From positions 58,366,865 through 58,430,864 of the forward strand of contig CM055095.1 of the NCBI GenBank assembly GCA_029204225.1: 64,000 nucleotides of DNA, in the 5' to 3' direction. The DNA is from Diphasiastrum complanatum. Lineage: Eukaryota > Streptophyta > Lycopodiopsida > Lycopodiales > Lycopodiaceae. Below, one piece after another: positions 30,750-42,496 of the stretch (position 1 is its first letter; every line of letters begins with the position of its first letter). Below the pieces are notes generated by a model, which was not told the origin of the DNA, did not search any database, and worked only from the letters and a program-made list of their open reading frames with translations. The translations under genes were made by a program, and so were the position numbers.

Positions 30750-31679
30750 AGAAAAAATGTCTGGTGTTCTATTTGTACAGGAAATCACACAGTGAATGAG
30801 TGTCCTCAATTGAAAAAATGAATGGAAATCAGTGTATGCCATTTGTGTAATTCGCCTGATCATGAGACTACTTTTTGCAACTTTAATCCTCGAATAGTTC
30901 AGCAGCGATATGCCCAAATGGGATATCAAGAACCACAGTATGGAGGAAATCCAGTAGCTAGACCTCGACAATCTGCTCTTGGATACCCGGAACATTTAGC
31001 CTTACCTGCCCCACCAAAGCACTCTGCTCCTCCTGCCAATTTGATGGAACCAGAACCGTACAGAAGTGCCGAGCAATGGAACTATGGTAATGATCAAGAA
31101 GGTGGATCTTCAGAACAATATGCTATTTATGCTGCCGCGCAACAACAAGCATCTAGAAACTGGACCAGAGCACCACTTGGATGCTTTGCATGTGGAGAAA
31201 ATCACAGAGTTGTAGAATGTCCAAATAAAGAAAAATTTGTACCATTCTGTCGTGACTGTGGTTATGGGCATTGCTATAAAGACTGTCTAGCAAGACCGAA
31301 GCCACGACCAGCTACAGCTCCTGTCAATTTGATAATAATCAAGCGAAGACCATTAGCTCAAAATAAACCAAGTGTACCCTTGATGGTGGTCACCAGAGCA
31401 CAAAAGCAAAAAGAACTAGTAGCGGATCCAGTACCTGCTGATTCTATACCGTTAACTGATATACCAATAGCATCTGGAGTCTATCCAAATCTTCATGCAA
31501 AAAAAAGTCGATATCAGGATATGAGGCAGTGGATTAAACATCTGCAAGAAGAAGAGGAACTGGAAGCTGCTAAGGCAACAGCCGAAGTTCGTTCTTCACC
31601 ATTACAGCCACCAAGAAATTCACGTACAGATAGGAATGATCAGTTGCATCATCATGAAGAACCCTTCAAGATGACTTAA
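30750..31679 (+). pseudogene. gypsy gag with four zinc knuckles
   Basis: Four CCHC-type fingers: CSICTGNHTVNEC, CHLCNSPDHETTFC, CFACGENHRVVEC and CRDCGYGHCYKDC. Pro/Ala-rich linkers lie between the second and third. One in-frame stop (TGA near 30820) separates the first finger from the rest; a 285-codon frame follows. After the fingers comes a Lys/Arg and Glu-rich C-terminus. Three of the four fingers use CX2CX3HX4C spacing rather than the usual CX2CX4HX4C. The N-terminal capsid part is missing. Confidence 0.8.
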
Positions 31680-31685
31680 CCGGAA

Positions 31686-32441
31686 GTGCTGCAAACAGAA
31701 CTGCTCATGAATATTTTGTGTAGCAAGATCAATATTTCATTGGGAGAGTTCCTGAAGTTGGTGCCAAAAGCAAAAGAAGTCTTAGCACAAAAGTTAGCTC
31801 AAGCAGAACCAGAAGCCCATCAAAAGCCATTTTTTTGTGCTGGATTTGAAGAATCTAATGAAGTACTCCATGTTGGAGCCGCTTGGGAAAGTGAACAAAA
31901 AAATATCACTATGTCGATACAACATAGACAATTTCTTAAGGAAGTAGTCGTGATAGATGGCGGTTCAGGAGGTAACCTGATTTCTACAAAGCTATGTGCA
32001 AAATGGGGCCTTACAAAGATCAAGCCTGCTACATTTGCTATTAAGCTAGCTGATCAAACAACAGGTCGTCCGCGAGGAATGGTTGAAAATATATATGTCA
32101 GAATTGCGGGAGTACAGTTCATCATTAATTTCATAGTAATGGACTTACCAGAAGCATCAAATGTCTACTGAGTCCTATTGGGACGTCCATGGTTACGAGT
32201 TGCAGAAGTAATTCATAAATGGGGTACCGAAAAAATCACTTTTGAAAATCGTGAACGTGCAGTTAAAGTTGATCCTGCAACTTGGACTATCAAACCAGTG
32301 GTTCAAAAAGAGGATGATGATTCATCAACAACGGATCATACTTGTGACCGACACGAGAAAAATTTGAGAGTTCATTACGATTCTCAAATAGATACTATCA
32401 ACTGGAATGAAGCTCTTGCGACGATTGATTGTACAATATGA
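31686..32441 (+). pseudogene. gypsy aspartic protease
   Basis: Contains EVVVIDGGSGGNLISTKLC, a retropepsin active site with DGGSG in place of DTG/DSG, and the flap-side motif KLADQTTGRPRGMVENIYV. The closing motif LLGRPWLR follows a TGA at 32169-32171 in the same frame. The protease would process Gag-Pol. The segment is followed by an acidic region without a known domain (32445-33240) that contains stops and frameshifts. Confidence 0.75.
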
Positions 32442-33239
32442 TACATGTGTCAACAAGATAATCAGCTAGATTTGAACGAGATTTCATTATCAGATCGAAC
32501 CTTGGATACACCGATCACTTTTCCGTTGAATGTGTTGAATGTAGCTTGGATATCAATGGAATCTATACCAGATCCGATTGAAGATGACCTCATTCTTGTG
32601 AGTCATGTCTTGACTTATGATGACAAAATGCAGAACATACTGATGAGCAGATTCTAAATCATATGGATTCGACCAGATTTGGAGTGCGTAATATTTCTCA
32701 TGAACCAACAATAAAACCGGCCAAAGCAGTTATATTGAAGGAAGACAGGATCACAGGTTCAATGATGAAGAAACAAGCCAAGCAACATTATAATATGGTC
32801 CTGAAATAGGAAAATCCTTCTCAAAAGATTGATTCAAAGAATGTGCCACCCTTTTTAAATAAAGACAAAGAAAAAGTCACGGATGATTCTACAAGTCAGA
32901 GTTCTAGCAAGACATCATCGTCTCGGAAGTCATCACCTCCACGATCAATTCCTGCTAAGAAGGCTAAGCGAAGATCCAAGACAAGTCCTTTTGACAAAGA
33001 ACAAGCAGATGTTGTCTAGCATGATATGTGCGAACATTTTAAATGTTATACATTGGATGATGTGGTTATCATGTTACCTAAAGCACATCGTGAACCCAAA
33101 GACCATGTGCCAGAATCGAAAGTTGTTTATGATGGCCCAGCTAGGACATAGCCAATGAATCTTGCTGAACCAGAAGAACTAGAAAAGATTGTCCGAGTTG
33201 GATCACAACTTAATCCTGAACAGTATCAAGCACTCCGAA

Positions 33240-33521
33240 TGTTACTTTTAAGTATCAAGACTGCTTTGCATGGACTTATCAAGATCTGAAGGGTATTCCG
33301 ACGTCAGTTATTGAGCATACCATATGTTTAGTACCTGATGCAGTTCCAAAGGTTACAAAGTTCTATCGTTGTAATCCTAATGTTGTGGATCTGATAAAGA
33401 AAGAGCTTCAGAGACTGCTTGAAGCCAATTTCATTTATGAGATCAAGCATACCGAATGGGTTTCACCGATTGTCATTGTTCCTAAGAAGAATGAGAAATT
33501 TGAGAATTTGTGTGAATCTCA
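33240..33521 (+). pseudogene. gypsy reverse transcriptase, 5' part
   Basis: TKFYRCNPNVVDLIKKELQR, LLEANFIYEIKHTEWVSPIV and VPKKNEKFENLC are the conserved start of gypsy RT (K...L..G.I.....S.W.SP.V.V.KK). It is cut at CESH by the 5-bp duplication TCTCA of the inserted copia derivative and resumes at 35868. Confidence 0.85.
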
Positions 33522-35862
33522 TGTAAAAATTACAGCAAATAAGGATCCTAAAACACTTGAAATGATGAGGAAAACAATAGATTATGATTTCATAAGATTA
33601 GCACAAGTTGAACCATCAAAATCCATCAAAAACCTATGCTTGAACCTCACTAAATGGCCCAAATCCTTGAAGAAGGCTTCACACGTGTGAAAGTACGGCC
33701 TCCCACAGTCTGAGTACTGTACACCAGACCTACATTCAATCCTATAATCATTAGTAATCACAAGTACTCAGACAATTATGAACATAGAGAGCAATTGCAC
33801 CATTATGAGAGAAAAAACATGAAATTGCTTGATTGATTTTGGTGAGATATCATCACCTATATATACATGATCCATCACGGTTTTGGGCAGGTATGAGTAG
33901 CCCTAAACCTATCCCTAATGCTAATTTTGGTGGATCTTTCATCCCTACCAAGTTAGGGTTGGAATCTTGGAGATCCCTCAACAATGCAAAAAATTACCAA
34001 AAATAGCTCCTATTTTTTCTCCCTTGTATCTAAGCATAATTTGGACTCATTCCAAAGGTTCTAACACTTAGGTCTACTTGAGAACATCCTTATGAATGGA
34101 ATCCTATGCTATTTGGCACGTGGGGACAAGCCACATCATGACCATCTAACTATTTACAAGTCATATGACCAAAACTAGTCAAGCTAGAATTGTGAATTTT
34201 TAACACTCCTCCTCACTATCTAGCTTGGTTCAATCATTGCTTTACTAATCACTCCAAGTGATGATCTGAACTTCATAAAAGGTGTCTTTTGAAGTGGTTT
34301 AGTAAGTAGATCAGCTACACATTCATTGCTTGGAACATGCTCCAAAGCAATCTCCTTGGCTTGCACCATCTAGTCTCCTAATCAAGGACTTGACACAAAT
34401 GAAGGTTACTTCTATTGATTTGATTGAAGGTCTACCTTATCCCACTTCTTAGGGACCTGAAAAGATCAGTAATAGACTTCCTATAAAGATCTAAGAATGA
34501 TCTCTAACAAAATCAAATCATAGAATACTAGAAACAATGCACTTGCTTGATTGAAGTAGACAATACTAGTAGAATTGCCCTTCTTTCTATAAAGAACATT
34601 AAAGCTTCCAAATGATCTGATAAAGAGTGAATTTCAGCAACCTAATATACTTCCAAAATCACTTGTAAAAGATCTAAATGGAACTTAATGAGGATGCAAC
34701 ACAATCTACTATCCAATCACAAGCAAAAAATGATCAAAATTGATGAAAAATTGATCTAATTTGGTGCATAAGTCAAGCAATGGTTGGACTGAACCTAAAT
34801 CACTTTAGGAGGTGCCTACTACACCTTAGAACAGCCTTGAAGAGTCCCCAAAACTCTTATCTTCCCTCTCCTTGAATGCTAGAAAGCCTTCTCTATGAAA
34901 TCACCTCCAAAACTCGCTTAGAAATCAATGCTTGGAGCAAGCAAAACTTGCTATCTTGGTAATGTGAATTGAATTCAACTTTGCCTCTGGTTTTAGACAC
35001 CTAAACACCTGCAAATGAAGTCACACAACACCAATCTCCAATGTATTTGACTCACTTTGAGTTCTAGAATCAATACTAGATGCTAAGATCCAATCTACAC
35101 AAGATTTAGATCAAAAATGGTGATCAAATTGAATGAAAACCAAGGATTTAGCTCATTTCAGCCTTTAGGCTCTGATACCATGTAAAAATTACAGCAAATA
35201 AGGATCCTAAAACAGTTGAAATGATGAGGAAAACAATAGATTATGATTTCATAAGATTAGCACAAGTTGAACCATCAAAATCCATCAAAAACCTATGCTT
35301 GAACCTCACTAAATGGCCCAAATCCTTGAAGAAGGCTTCACACGTGTGAAAGGACGGCCTCCCACAGTCTGAGTACTGTACACCAGACCTACATTCAATC
35401 CTATAATCATTAGTAATCACAAGTACTCAAACAATTATGAACATAGAGAGCAATTGCACCATTATGAGAGAAAAAACATGAAATTGCTTGATTGATTTTG
35501 GTGAGATATCATCACCTATATATACATGATCCATCACGGTTTTGGGCAGGTATGAGTAGCCCTAAACCTATCCCTAATGCTAATTTTGGTGGATCTTTCA
35601 TCCCTACCAAGTTAGGGTTGGAATCTTGGAGATCCCTCAACAATGCAAAAATTACCAAAAATAGCTCCTATTTTTTCTCCCTTGTATCTAAGCATAATTT
35701 GGACTCATTCCAAAGGTTCTAACACTTAGGTCTACTTGAGAACATCCTTATGAATGGAATCCTATGCTATTTGGCACGTGTGACAAGCCACATCATGACC
35801 ATCTAACTATTTACAAGTCATATGACCAAAACTAGTCAAGCTAGAATTGTGAATTTTTAACA
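33522..35862 (-). mobile_element. copia deletion derivative inserted in the gypsy RT
   Basis: Two nearly identical LTRs, 33522-34205 (684 bp) and 35181-35862 (682 bp), are flanked by the duplication TCTCA (33517-33521 and 35863-35867). On the reverse strand the primer site TGGTATCAGAGCC (35168-35180) adjoins the 35181 LTR and a GTGAGGAGGAG purine tract adjoins the other, so the element lies in reverse orientation. The internal 975 bp keeps only the last codons of RNase H (34220-34370: CVADLLTKPLQKTPFMKF) and leader sequence. It is therefore a non-autonomous derivative. The very high LTR similarity points to recent insertion. Confidence 0.9.
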
Positions 35863-35867
35863 TCTCA

Positions 35868-36440
35868 AAGCTTTGAACAAAGTGACGTGTAAGGATCACT
35901 TTCCGTTACCTTTTACTGAAAGCATTTTGGATCGCCTTGCTAGAGTGGAAGCTTATAGTTTCCTGATGGATTTAGTGGTTACAACCAGGTTAAGATTGCA
36001 CTCACCACAAATTAGCTTTTGCAACAGAATGGGGCACCTATGCTTACAAAGAAATGTCGTTTGGACTCTATAATGCACCAAGTTCGTTCCAAAGAGTAAT
36101 GCAATTTGCTTTTAAAGATTATCTACACAAATTTCTTGAAATTTATTTAGATGACCTGGGACTCCATAGTACAGATACAGACCACCTGGATCGATTGGAG
36201 AAAGTATCTGAATGTCATATCAAATTTTTCTAAATCTAGAAAAATGCCAGATATGGGTTTCCCACGGAATTGTACTTGGGCATGTGATATCGAGACATGG
36301 CATTGCCACAAATTATTCTAAAATCAAGTTTATTGTGGAATTGCCACTGCCAACAACGATTCGTGGAGTTTATGTGTTTATGGGTCATGCGAACTATACA
36401 AACTGACTATTGTTCCTATTTGGACAGTAGAGGCGTTAGA
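35868..36440 (+). pseudogene. gypsy reverse transcriptase, 3' part
   Basis: Resumes with LKALNKVTCKDHFPLPFTES, ILDRLARVEAYSFLMDL, then in shifted frames EMSFGLYNAPSSFQRVMQFA and the active site FLEIYLDDLGLHS (YLDD, near 36138). Frameshifts occur near 35985 and 36200. The junction with the 5' part is exact once the insert and one copy of the duplication are removed. Confidence 0.85.
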
Positions 36441-36469
36441 AGCCTTTGAAAAATTAAAAAAAAAACATT

Positions 36470-36900
36470 AACTTCAGCACCAATACCGCGTTCTCCAGAT
36501 TGGACGGTTGAATTTCATGTTCACATGGATGCCTCAAAATACACCATTAGATCAGTTTTGACGCAGCCAGGTGATTATAAGAAGGACTATCCTATAAGAT
36601 TTGCAAGCAGACAACTTACAGATCCGGAGAAGAACTATTCAACAACAGAACGTGAAGCGTTAGCCATGATTTTTTTTGTTTGATAAATTTCGTCATTATC
36701 TCATGGAAACGCACTTTGCATTTTATACGGATCACCAACCGTTACTTTATTTGATAAACAAGATGTGCAATACTGGATGTATTGCAAGATGGTTACTGTT
36801 ATTGACTGAATTTGACTTTCGAATTGTGGTTCGAAAGGGGAGGCAACATTATCTAGCAGATCACGTTTTGCAAATTGAATCTGCACCAATTAGTACTGAA
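36470..36900 (+). pseudogene. gypsy RNase H
   Basis: FHVHMDASKYTIRSVL (first Asp), IRFASRQLTDPEKNYSTTER followed by EALAM (Glu), and FAFYTDHQPLLYLINK (third acidic site) are the RNase H motifs. A frameshift at a T-run near 36672 separates the second and third motifs. This domain would remove the RNA strand of the hybrid. Confidence 0.85.
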
Positions 36901-38222
36901 GTGGATGATGAATTACCATATGCTGCATTGTTCTATGTAGAAGCAGTACCTGAGTGGGTAGCAGATATTGTTGAGTACCTAATGGTAGGACAACTGAATG
37001 ACTCTTTGACAAAAGTACAGAAGAGACAATTGATTCATAAGGATCAACCTTATCAATTGATTGCAGGACAATTATGTTATCGTGGATCAGACAATATTTT
37101 ACGTAGATGTGTTTTACCGCATGAAATACCAGATTTAATCATGTTTTCACATGATGGCATGGGTGGAGGACACTTCTCTATAGATATTACTATTCGCAAA
37201 CTTTTGTAATCAGGCTGTTGGTGGCCTATGCTTCATAAGGACACAAAAACTTATATTCAGACATGTGATGTTTGCCAACGAGCACGACGACCTACTAGAC
37301 AGAATTATGAACTCTTGCATCCGGTTTTATCGCAAGCACTGTTTGAAAAATGGGGACTGGATTATGTTGGTCCTATTCATCCGGCCGCACAAGGATCTCA
37401 GGCCCGATACATTATCGTAGCAACTGATTATATGACCAAGTGGGTTGAAGCCAAAGCTGTCAAGGTTGCTGATGCAAAATCTACGGCCAAGTTTCTCTAT
37501 GAAAATATTATAATCAGATTTGGATGTCCAATTGAGATTGTCAATGACCGGGGTACACACTTTGTTAATCAAACAATAAAGTGTTTATTGGAAGATTTTT
37601 TTGTTATGCACAGATTTAGTACTCCCTAGTATCTTAGAGGAAATGGCCAAGCTGAATCTTCCAATAAGATTCTCTGCACTATTATGACAAAGACAGTTGA
37701 AGCGAGTCGGTCTGATTGGGAACATAAACTGTATGCAGCGTTATGGGCATTCAGAACCGCTTACAAAAATAGTACAAGTCAAACACCCTTTCAACTGGTT
37801 TATGGTCAAGATGTTGTCATGCCGATTGAATTTTTAATTCCATATCATGCATAGCGACAACAAAACGGTTAAATGATGATAAGTCTTTACAACTCTGTCA
37901 TGAAGCGTTGCACAAATTATGTGAAATACGATTGATGGCAGTTCATGCGTTAGCAATAGAGAAAGCCCGCCAAAAGGCATGACACGATCGTCGATTGCAC
38001 AAAAAGGATCTGAAAGCAGGAGATCTTGCAATGATGTACAAAACCAAGCTGATCAAGAGAAAATTGAAGTTTACCGGTGAAGGCCCGTATAAAGTTAAGG
38101 AAACCCTAAACTATGACGCAATAATTCTTGAACACTTGGATGGAAAACGATTTGATACTCCGGTGAATGGCAGCCGATTACGCAAGTTTTGGCAGCCTGT
38201 TCCACCAGATCAGCAAGCATGA
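36900..38222 (+). pseudogene. gypsy integrase and C-terminal tether
   Basis: Zinc-binding region HDGMGGGHF ... TCDVCQRARRPT, catalytic core WGLDYVGPIHPAAQG, VATDYMTKWVEAKAV, IVNDRGTHFVN and GNGQAESSNK (D, D, E), WAFRTAYKNSTSQTPFQLVY and, after stops near 37629 and 37854, the GPY-like tail FTGEGPYKVKE and FDTPVNGSRLRKFW. In-frame stops lie at 37207-37209 and 37627-37629. No chromodomain follows, unlike the gypsy element ending at 23821, so this is a different lineage, perhaps Tat/Athila-like by the presence of an extra 3' ORF. Confidence 0.85.
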
Positions 38223-38807
38223 TCTAATTGATTTATCATTTTTATTTGTTTTTCAATTTTTTGTTTTCAATATTTAATTGTTAAGTTTTGTTTGGAAAAG
38301 ACAAAAAAAAAAATGAAAAAAGACTGATGAGCAAAAGTCAGAAAGTCATCAGCATGGAAAAATGAAGGACAATATTTTTGATGAAAAATGACTTATAAAA
38401 TCACTGTTTTGGTCGTATGTGGCCTATACAGTATTAGAAACCTTCGTTGAGCTTTCAGACTATACATCCACTTCAGATATATCTATACTGAGTTGGGAAA
38501 AGGTTCTTTTCCAGAAAAAATCCCTTTTTTGAGTCTGGCGAATGATCAGCAATATGCCATTTTGGGAACCTTCACCGAGCACCTTACTCTCCTTAGAAAC
38601 CTTCGCTGACATGCTATATGGTCTTAAAATGTCAAAATTAGGTTCGCCATAGCTTCAGATCTTGAAAAACTGCATTTATGACAGTACTTGGACGAAGAAT
38701 CCTCTTGGGCGAAAGTTCATCCTTCGCCAACCCTGGAAAACGTTCACCGAATAGGTTCAGAGCCTCACAAACCTTCGCCGAGATTTTTATAGCCTATTTT
38801 CACAGTA
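38223..38807 (+). repeat. spacer with repeated ACCTTCGCCGA-like motif
   Basis: Between integrase and the extra ORF, variants of AACCTTCGCCGAG occur about six times (near 38442, 38568, 38599, 38714, 38739 and 38770). No coding block is seen. The motif may be an internal regulatory or splice-related repeat of the element. Confidence 0.5.
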
Positions 38808-39965
38808 TTGTACATGCCTGCAAATTTTTGTTTAGAACTGATCAGCCAAACTAGTATTCAGTGTAATGGACCCTCCAAATTCACCTATAAGTTGGCTGAA
38901 TTCGATTCAGTCCTCACTTGTGCTAGTGAAGCTCTTGCCAATTTTTTCAGCAACCAAAGTCTTTCAAACTTTCTGGATTGTTTTTTGTTATACACTCGCG
39001 CATCTTATTTTTTGTTTCTGATCGTAATGTCTTCCACATATACATCCCAGTCGCCTTGTTATACTATCCATCGTGATGTCCCATCTGCAACAGATATCAT
39101 GATACTTCCTAGCACAAGCATGGTCACTCAGTGGATGACCCTTGCGGAGCCTCTGCTTACTGCAATAAGTATTCATGAGAGAGCCTTTTCAGGGAGAATT
39201 AATATGGATTTTATCACTCTTGCCTTCAGTACGTGGAAGGAGGAGAAATCCAAGTTTTACATCACCTTCCAGGGAGCCACACACAAGGTGAGCGTGACTA
39301 AGGCTGCCCTTGCTACCATAGGCATAGCGTCTGGTACCCAAGCCTCACCAAACCATAAGCAGGCCAAATAGGCTATTAAGCCTTATATTGACCTTACAAA
39401 TGATTTGCATTGGACCAATGATGACTACCTCCTAGATGCCATTACTGAGCCTGTCATACACGTTGCTGCCCAGCTCCTTAATAATTTTCTGATGGTTGGC
39501 AACCTCAGGAAAGACCGCATTCCTTCTCAAATCTTACATAGGATAGTTAAGTCATACGTCAAGATAGCCCAGGCCCCTCTCGAACCATATAATTGGTTCA
39601 AGATTGTTTCTTGTGAGCTCAAACGAGCCATTAAAAGCAATACCAAGCAACAGTTTGCTGCTGGCTCCTTGTTATCTCTCCTAGCGGTCTCACACCTTGA
39701 AAATAAAATCCATGGGTTTTGCCTGGATTCTGTGCTTTCGATTTGTGAAGAAGCATCGGCCGAGTCATCTCACCAGGCCTCCACTTCTCATAGTCGATGT
39801 CGTCCACGCAACGAGATCGTCATTCCTGACTCACCTTTCGCGTCACGACGTCGTACTAGGAATACATCGTCAGCAACGTTTCAACCCCCTGTTGCTACTC
39901 GCATTGAACTTCCTATTCCTCACACCTCTGATGCTTCCCTCGCCTCTGCTTCCACTCAAGGATAG
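38808..39965 (+). pseudogene. gypsy post-pol ORF, part 1 (unknown)
   Basis: From about 39028 (MSSTYTSQSPC) a frame runs to a TAG at 39369 and continues in the same frame (YIDLTNDLHWTNDDYLLDAI, KSYVKIAQAPLEPYNWFKIV, AAGSLLSLLAVSHLENKI) to 39965, ending in a Ser/Arg-rich part (SRRRTRNTSS). I recognise no domain and see no signal peptide or membrane segment that would support an env-like protein. Its place after integrase suggests an element-encoded accessory protein like the extra ORFs of some plant Ty3 elements. Confidence 0.5.
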
Positions 39966-40289
39966 TCTGTGACCATCGGGCTACAATTCCATCACAGCTG
40001 CCCAGGCCGTCTCACCCCCGCACACAGAAGCTGTTTTCTCAAACACAGAGTATTTCATGATATGTTCGATGATTCCAACCCCCTTGGGGCCTCTGAAGTT
40101 TTTAAAATGCCCTAGAGCCTTGCGCCCTTTGAGCTCCAATCCCCTGGAAGAGGATTTGAACAGTTCTATGATACTACTGCTGGTGTTGAAGATTAATTCC
40201 AACTACTCCAGCAACCACAAGTTGAAGTCGCACCAGCCACACTTCGGGTCGAGCAAGCTATAAAATCAGCGAAGCAGTTTGACGTCATA

Positions 40290-41276
40290 GTGCCTGAGGG
40301 CTATGAAGAGGAAGATCTCTTTGAAGAAGAAGAGTTACAGGCACCTCTTCCACGCCAACCAAGGATAGTACCATCAGGTCCTTCTGCTACTACCACCTCC
40401 ACAACACTAGATTCTGGTGATGCTCTCGGTTTGGTCTCAAGCCTTGCGCAAGTGATCCAGTCTATGCTGGATAAGAAAAAAGAAATGGAGCAACGAATCT
40501 CGGATATGGGATCAGAAAATACTCTTACCAGCCAAAAGATTATTCAGTTGGATGAAAAATTGAAGATCGCCAAGAAGCATGAAGAAAAATCCGAAGCTGA
40601 GAAGAAGACGACATAGCAACAGGCTGATCGCCTCGAAAAATACGTCAGCTCACTACAGAATGCCCTGACAACCGCACAAGATCAGGTGGACAAGGCCGTG
40701 CAAGATGCAAAGCAACAAGTGCAACTGCTACAAAGTCAACTGCATATGGTAGAGCAGGATCGCACTCGTCTCCAAGGTGAATTTGATGTGACCACCCTTG
40801 AGCATGATGCGTATCTCCAGACACAAATACCAGATCATCCGGTAACTCCGATGGAGATCGCATATTTGTTCAAAAAAGTTGAGACTTATGAAGTGGTGCT
40901 TTAGGGATTCCAAGGCCGCTTTGACAGATTCAAAGGAGCAGCTTCAACTGAGCTGGCAAGGGCTAAAACAACCATCAGTGCCTATGAAAAAGTTGTCACT
41001 CAGGTGTTGGAAGCTAGACCTCAAATCTTAGTACCGGTCATGCCGCAATTCTCCCCTCCGCACCAAGCTGCAGTACCAATGGATACAGGGCTGGATTCGG
41101 GCATGGACCAGGGTGGAGCCCCAGAAGTTGAAAAACAACAGCCCATTCCACAGGCAGTGCAAGCGGGTATTCAGAAGGCTAATCAACGTCGAGGACCAGA
41201 TTCAGAGTTTTTTATCGCAACATCTGCATGGGATTTGGCACCCTGCATGTCTAAGTCCACCCCGATGATCACATAG
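40290..41276 (+). pseudogene. gypsy post-pol ORF, part 2: coiled coil
   Basis: The frame PEGYEEEDLFEEEELQAPLP leads to long heptad-rich stretches (MLDKKKEMEQRISDMGSEN, KIIQLDEKLKIAKKHEEKSE; after a TAG at 40614-40616: RLEKYVSSLQNALTTAQDQV, QVQLLQSQLHMVEQDRTRLQ), then a Pro/Gln-rich tail. It probably continues the accessory protein of part 1 through a damaged stretch (39966-40289). A coiled-coil oligomerisation region is the only firm feature. Stops at 40614 and 40902. Confidence 0.55.
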
Positions 41277-41568
41277 AGATTTGATTAGTTGAAAGTCAAT
41301 AAAAGGACTTTAGGCCTTTTTGCGGGACTTTTAATGTCGCTGGGCCATGTTCGTGTAGTTTATTTCAGTTGTTGACTTTCTTGGTAAAACATGACTTAAA
41401 GATGATCCAATGCATGAACGATCTGTTAAATAGTTCTTTGCCACCAAACATGATTTGCAACAAACATATGAAAATTATGTTTAATAAATAAATAATCCAT
41501 GTTATCAAGTGCAAATCAAACTTAAATGACATATACAAATCAAATAAACAGTTTATATGACAACATAC
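41277..41568. other. junction between gypsy element and transposon copy 3
   Basis: AT-rich sequence. On the reverse strand the part next to 41568 is the start of the conserved intron of the transposase gene; the rest of that gene is missing. Confidence 0.4.
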
Positions 41569-42305
41569 TTGAATGCTCGAATTCTTTTTTTCTGATTGCC
41601 GCTATGTGTAGATAAGTCATCAATATTCTTCATCGGTACACTCTTTCTTTTTCTCTTCATCATTGTCTTATTGATAATTTTTATATCAACAGCAGATTTT
41701 AAACTCTCGGATCGCAACTTTTCCATGGATTCTAACATTTCTTGGTTTGATCCCCAAAGAGTAGTGACAGTAGCATTCAACTCTGACAGAGCATTTTTGA
41801 GTGCATTGTTTTTAGCATTAGTGTGTTGCACATAATGAAGCAATTGTTGATTTGCACGTTGCAATTGTTGATTAGCAAACTGTAATTGTTGATTAAGACA
41901 AGATATGCTATGCATTCCAATATCACGCAACCTTTGACAATATCCAAGTAATCCGCTATTTCCTTCACATACATATCTAAGAAGATGAGTTACGGACTTA
42001 AAATCTGGACACAAATGGGTAGCTGTATCATTAGGATAAATTGATCCATCCACCCACAAACCTATATTCATATGATTATTCATTCTCAATTCTCTAACTA
42101 TTCTAGCAGCATTCTCTACAACTTTCGCATTTTTCTTAATAATTGGAGTGCATTCCATCTGAAGAGCAACATGCAAATGGAACATTGCCATTGTTAAAGC
42201 TACAATCATGTAAATGAATCAAACTACGGTAGATCAATATGAATAGATCTAGCATTCCTTACTTTTGTAATGTTTATGTCGCATTGAAAAATCGCCCCGC
42301 CTCAT
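41569..42305 (-). pseudogene. transposase-like gene N-terminus, transposon copy 3
   Basis: Exon 1 is 42305-42263 (MRRGDFSMRHKHYK, a stop two codons upstream, GTAAGG donor). Exon 2 is 42199-41569 and joins in phase to give TLTMAMFHLHVALQMECTPI, then GLWVDGSIYPNDTATHLCPD, LLRYVCEGNSGLLGYCQRL, a long coiled coil with QQLQ.ANQQLQRANQQL repeats, and a basic end MMKRKRKS ... KKRIRAFK. The last exon ends in AA with a GTATGT donor, the same place and phase as the intron at 6844 in copy 1. The frame is open throughout, so this is the best-preserved N-terminus of the family, but everything after the intron is gone. The WVDGSIYP and GNSGLLGYC blocks match copy 1 (WTDGTLYP, GHSGLLGYC). Function of this N-terminal region is unknown; DNA binding or oligomerisation is a guess. 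Confidence 0.65.
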
Positions 42306-42486
42306 ATTTCACTATAAGCATACAGTGATTTCAAAAGTTCTGCCTCTCCCGCTTCAGTTTTTGCATTGAGCACACCAAGATTTTCAGTCTTAAAGTTGTA
42401 GTCCCGAATTTTGGAACGAGCATGAAGAGAAGTTATTACATCTCATGCTTAACTAACTATTGTCTGAAGCTAACCATACTAGTTAA

Positions 42487-42496
42487 ACGTCGGGCA
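42487..42496 (-). repeat. terminal-like motif of transposon copy 3
   Basis: ACGTCGGGCA, about 180 bases outside the start codon of the copy 3 gene, preceded by CTAACCATACTAGTTAA. The same motif in the same outward orientation lies at 11390-11399 near copy 1. Confidence 0.35.

Larger units (their letters stand above)
30740..41276 (+). mobile_element. second Ty3/gypsy element with a long post-pol ORF
   Basis: gag (30750-31679), protease (31680-32441), RT (33240-33521 and 35868-36440), RNase H (36470-36890), integrase (37080-38222) and an additional coding region (38808-41276) follow in the gypsy order. The RT is split by a copia derivative. Stops and frameshifts occur in every part. No LTR pair was identified; both ends abut other elements (copia at 30730, transposon copy 3 near 41280-41569). 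Confidence 0.75.

Noticed and set aside
38808-39371. Envelope-like glycoprotein
   Set aside because: No convincing signal peptide, transmembrane anchor or cysteine pattern; the hydrophobic stretch at the start lies before the likely ATG.
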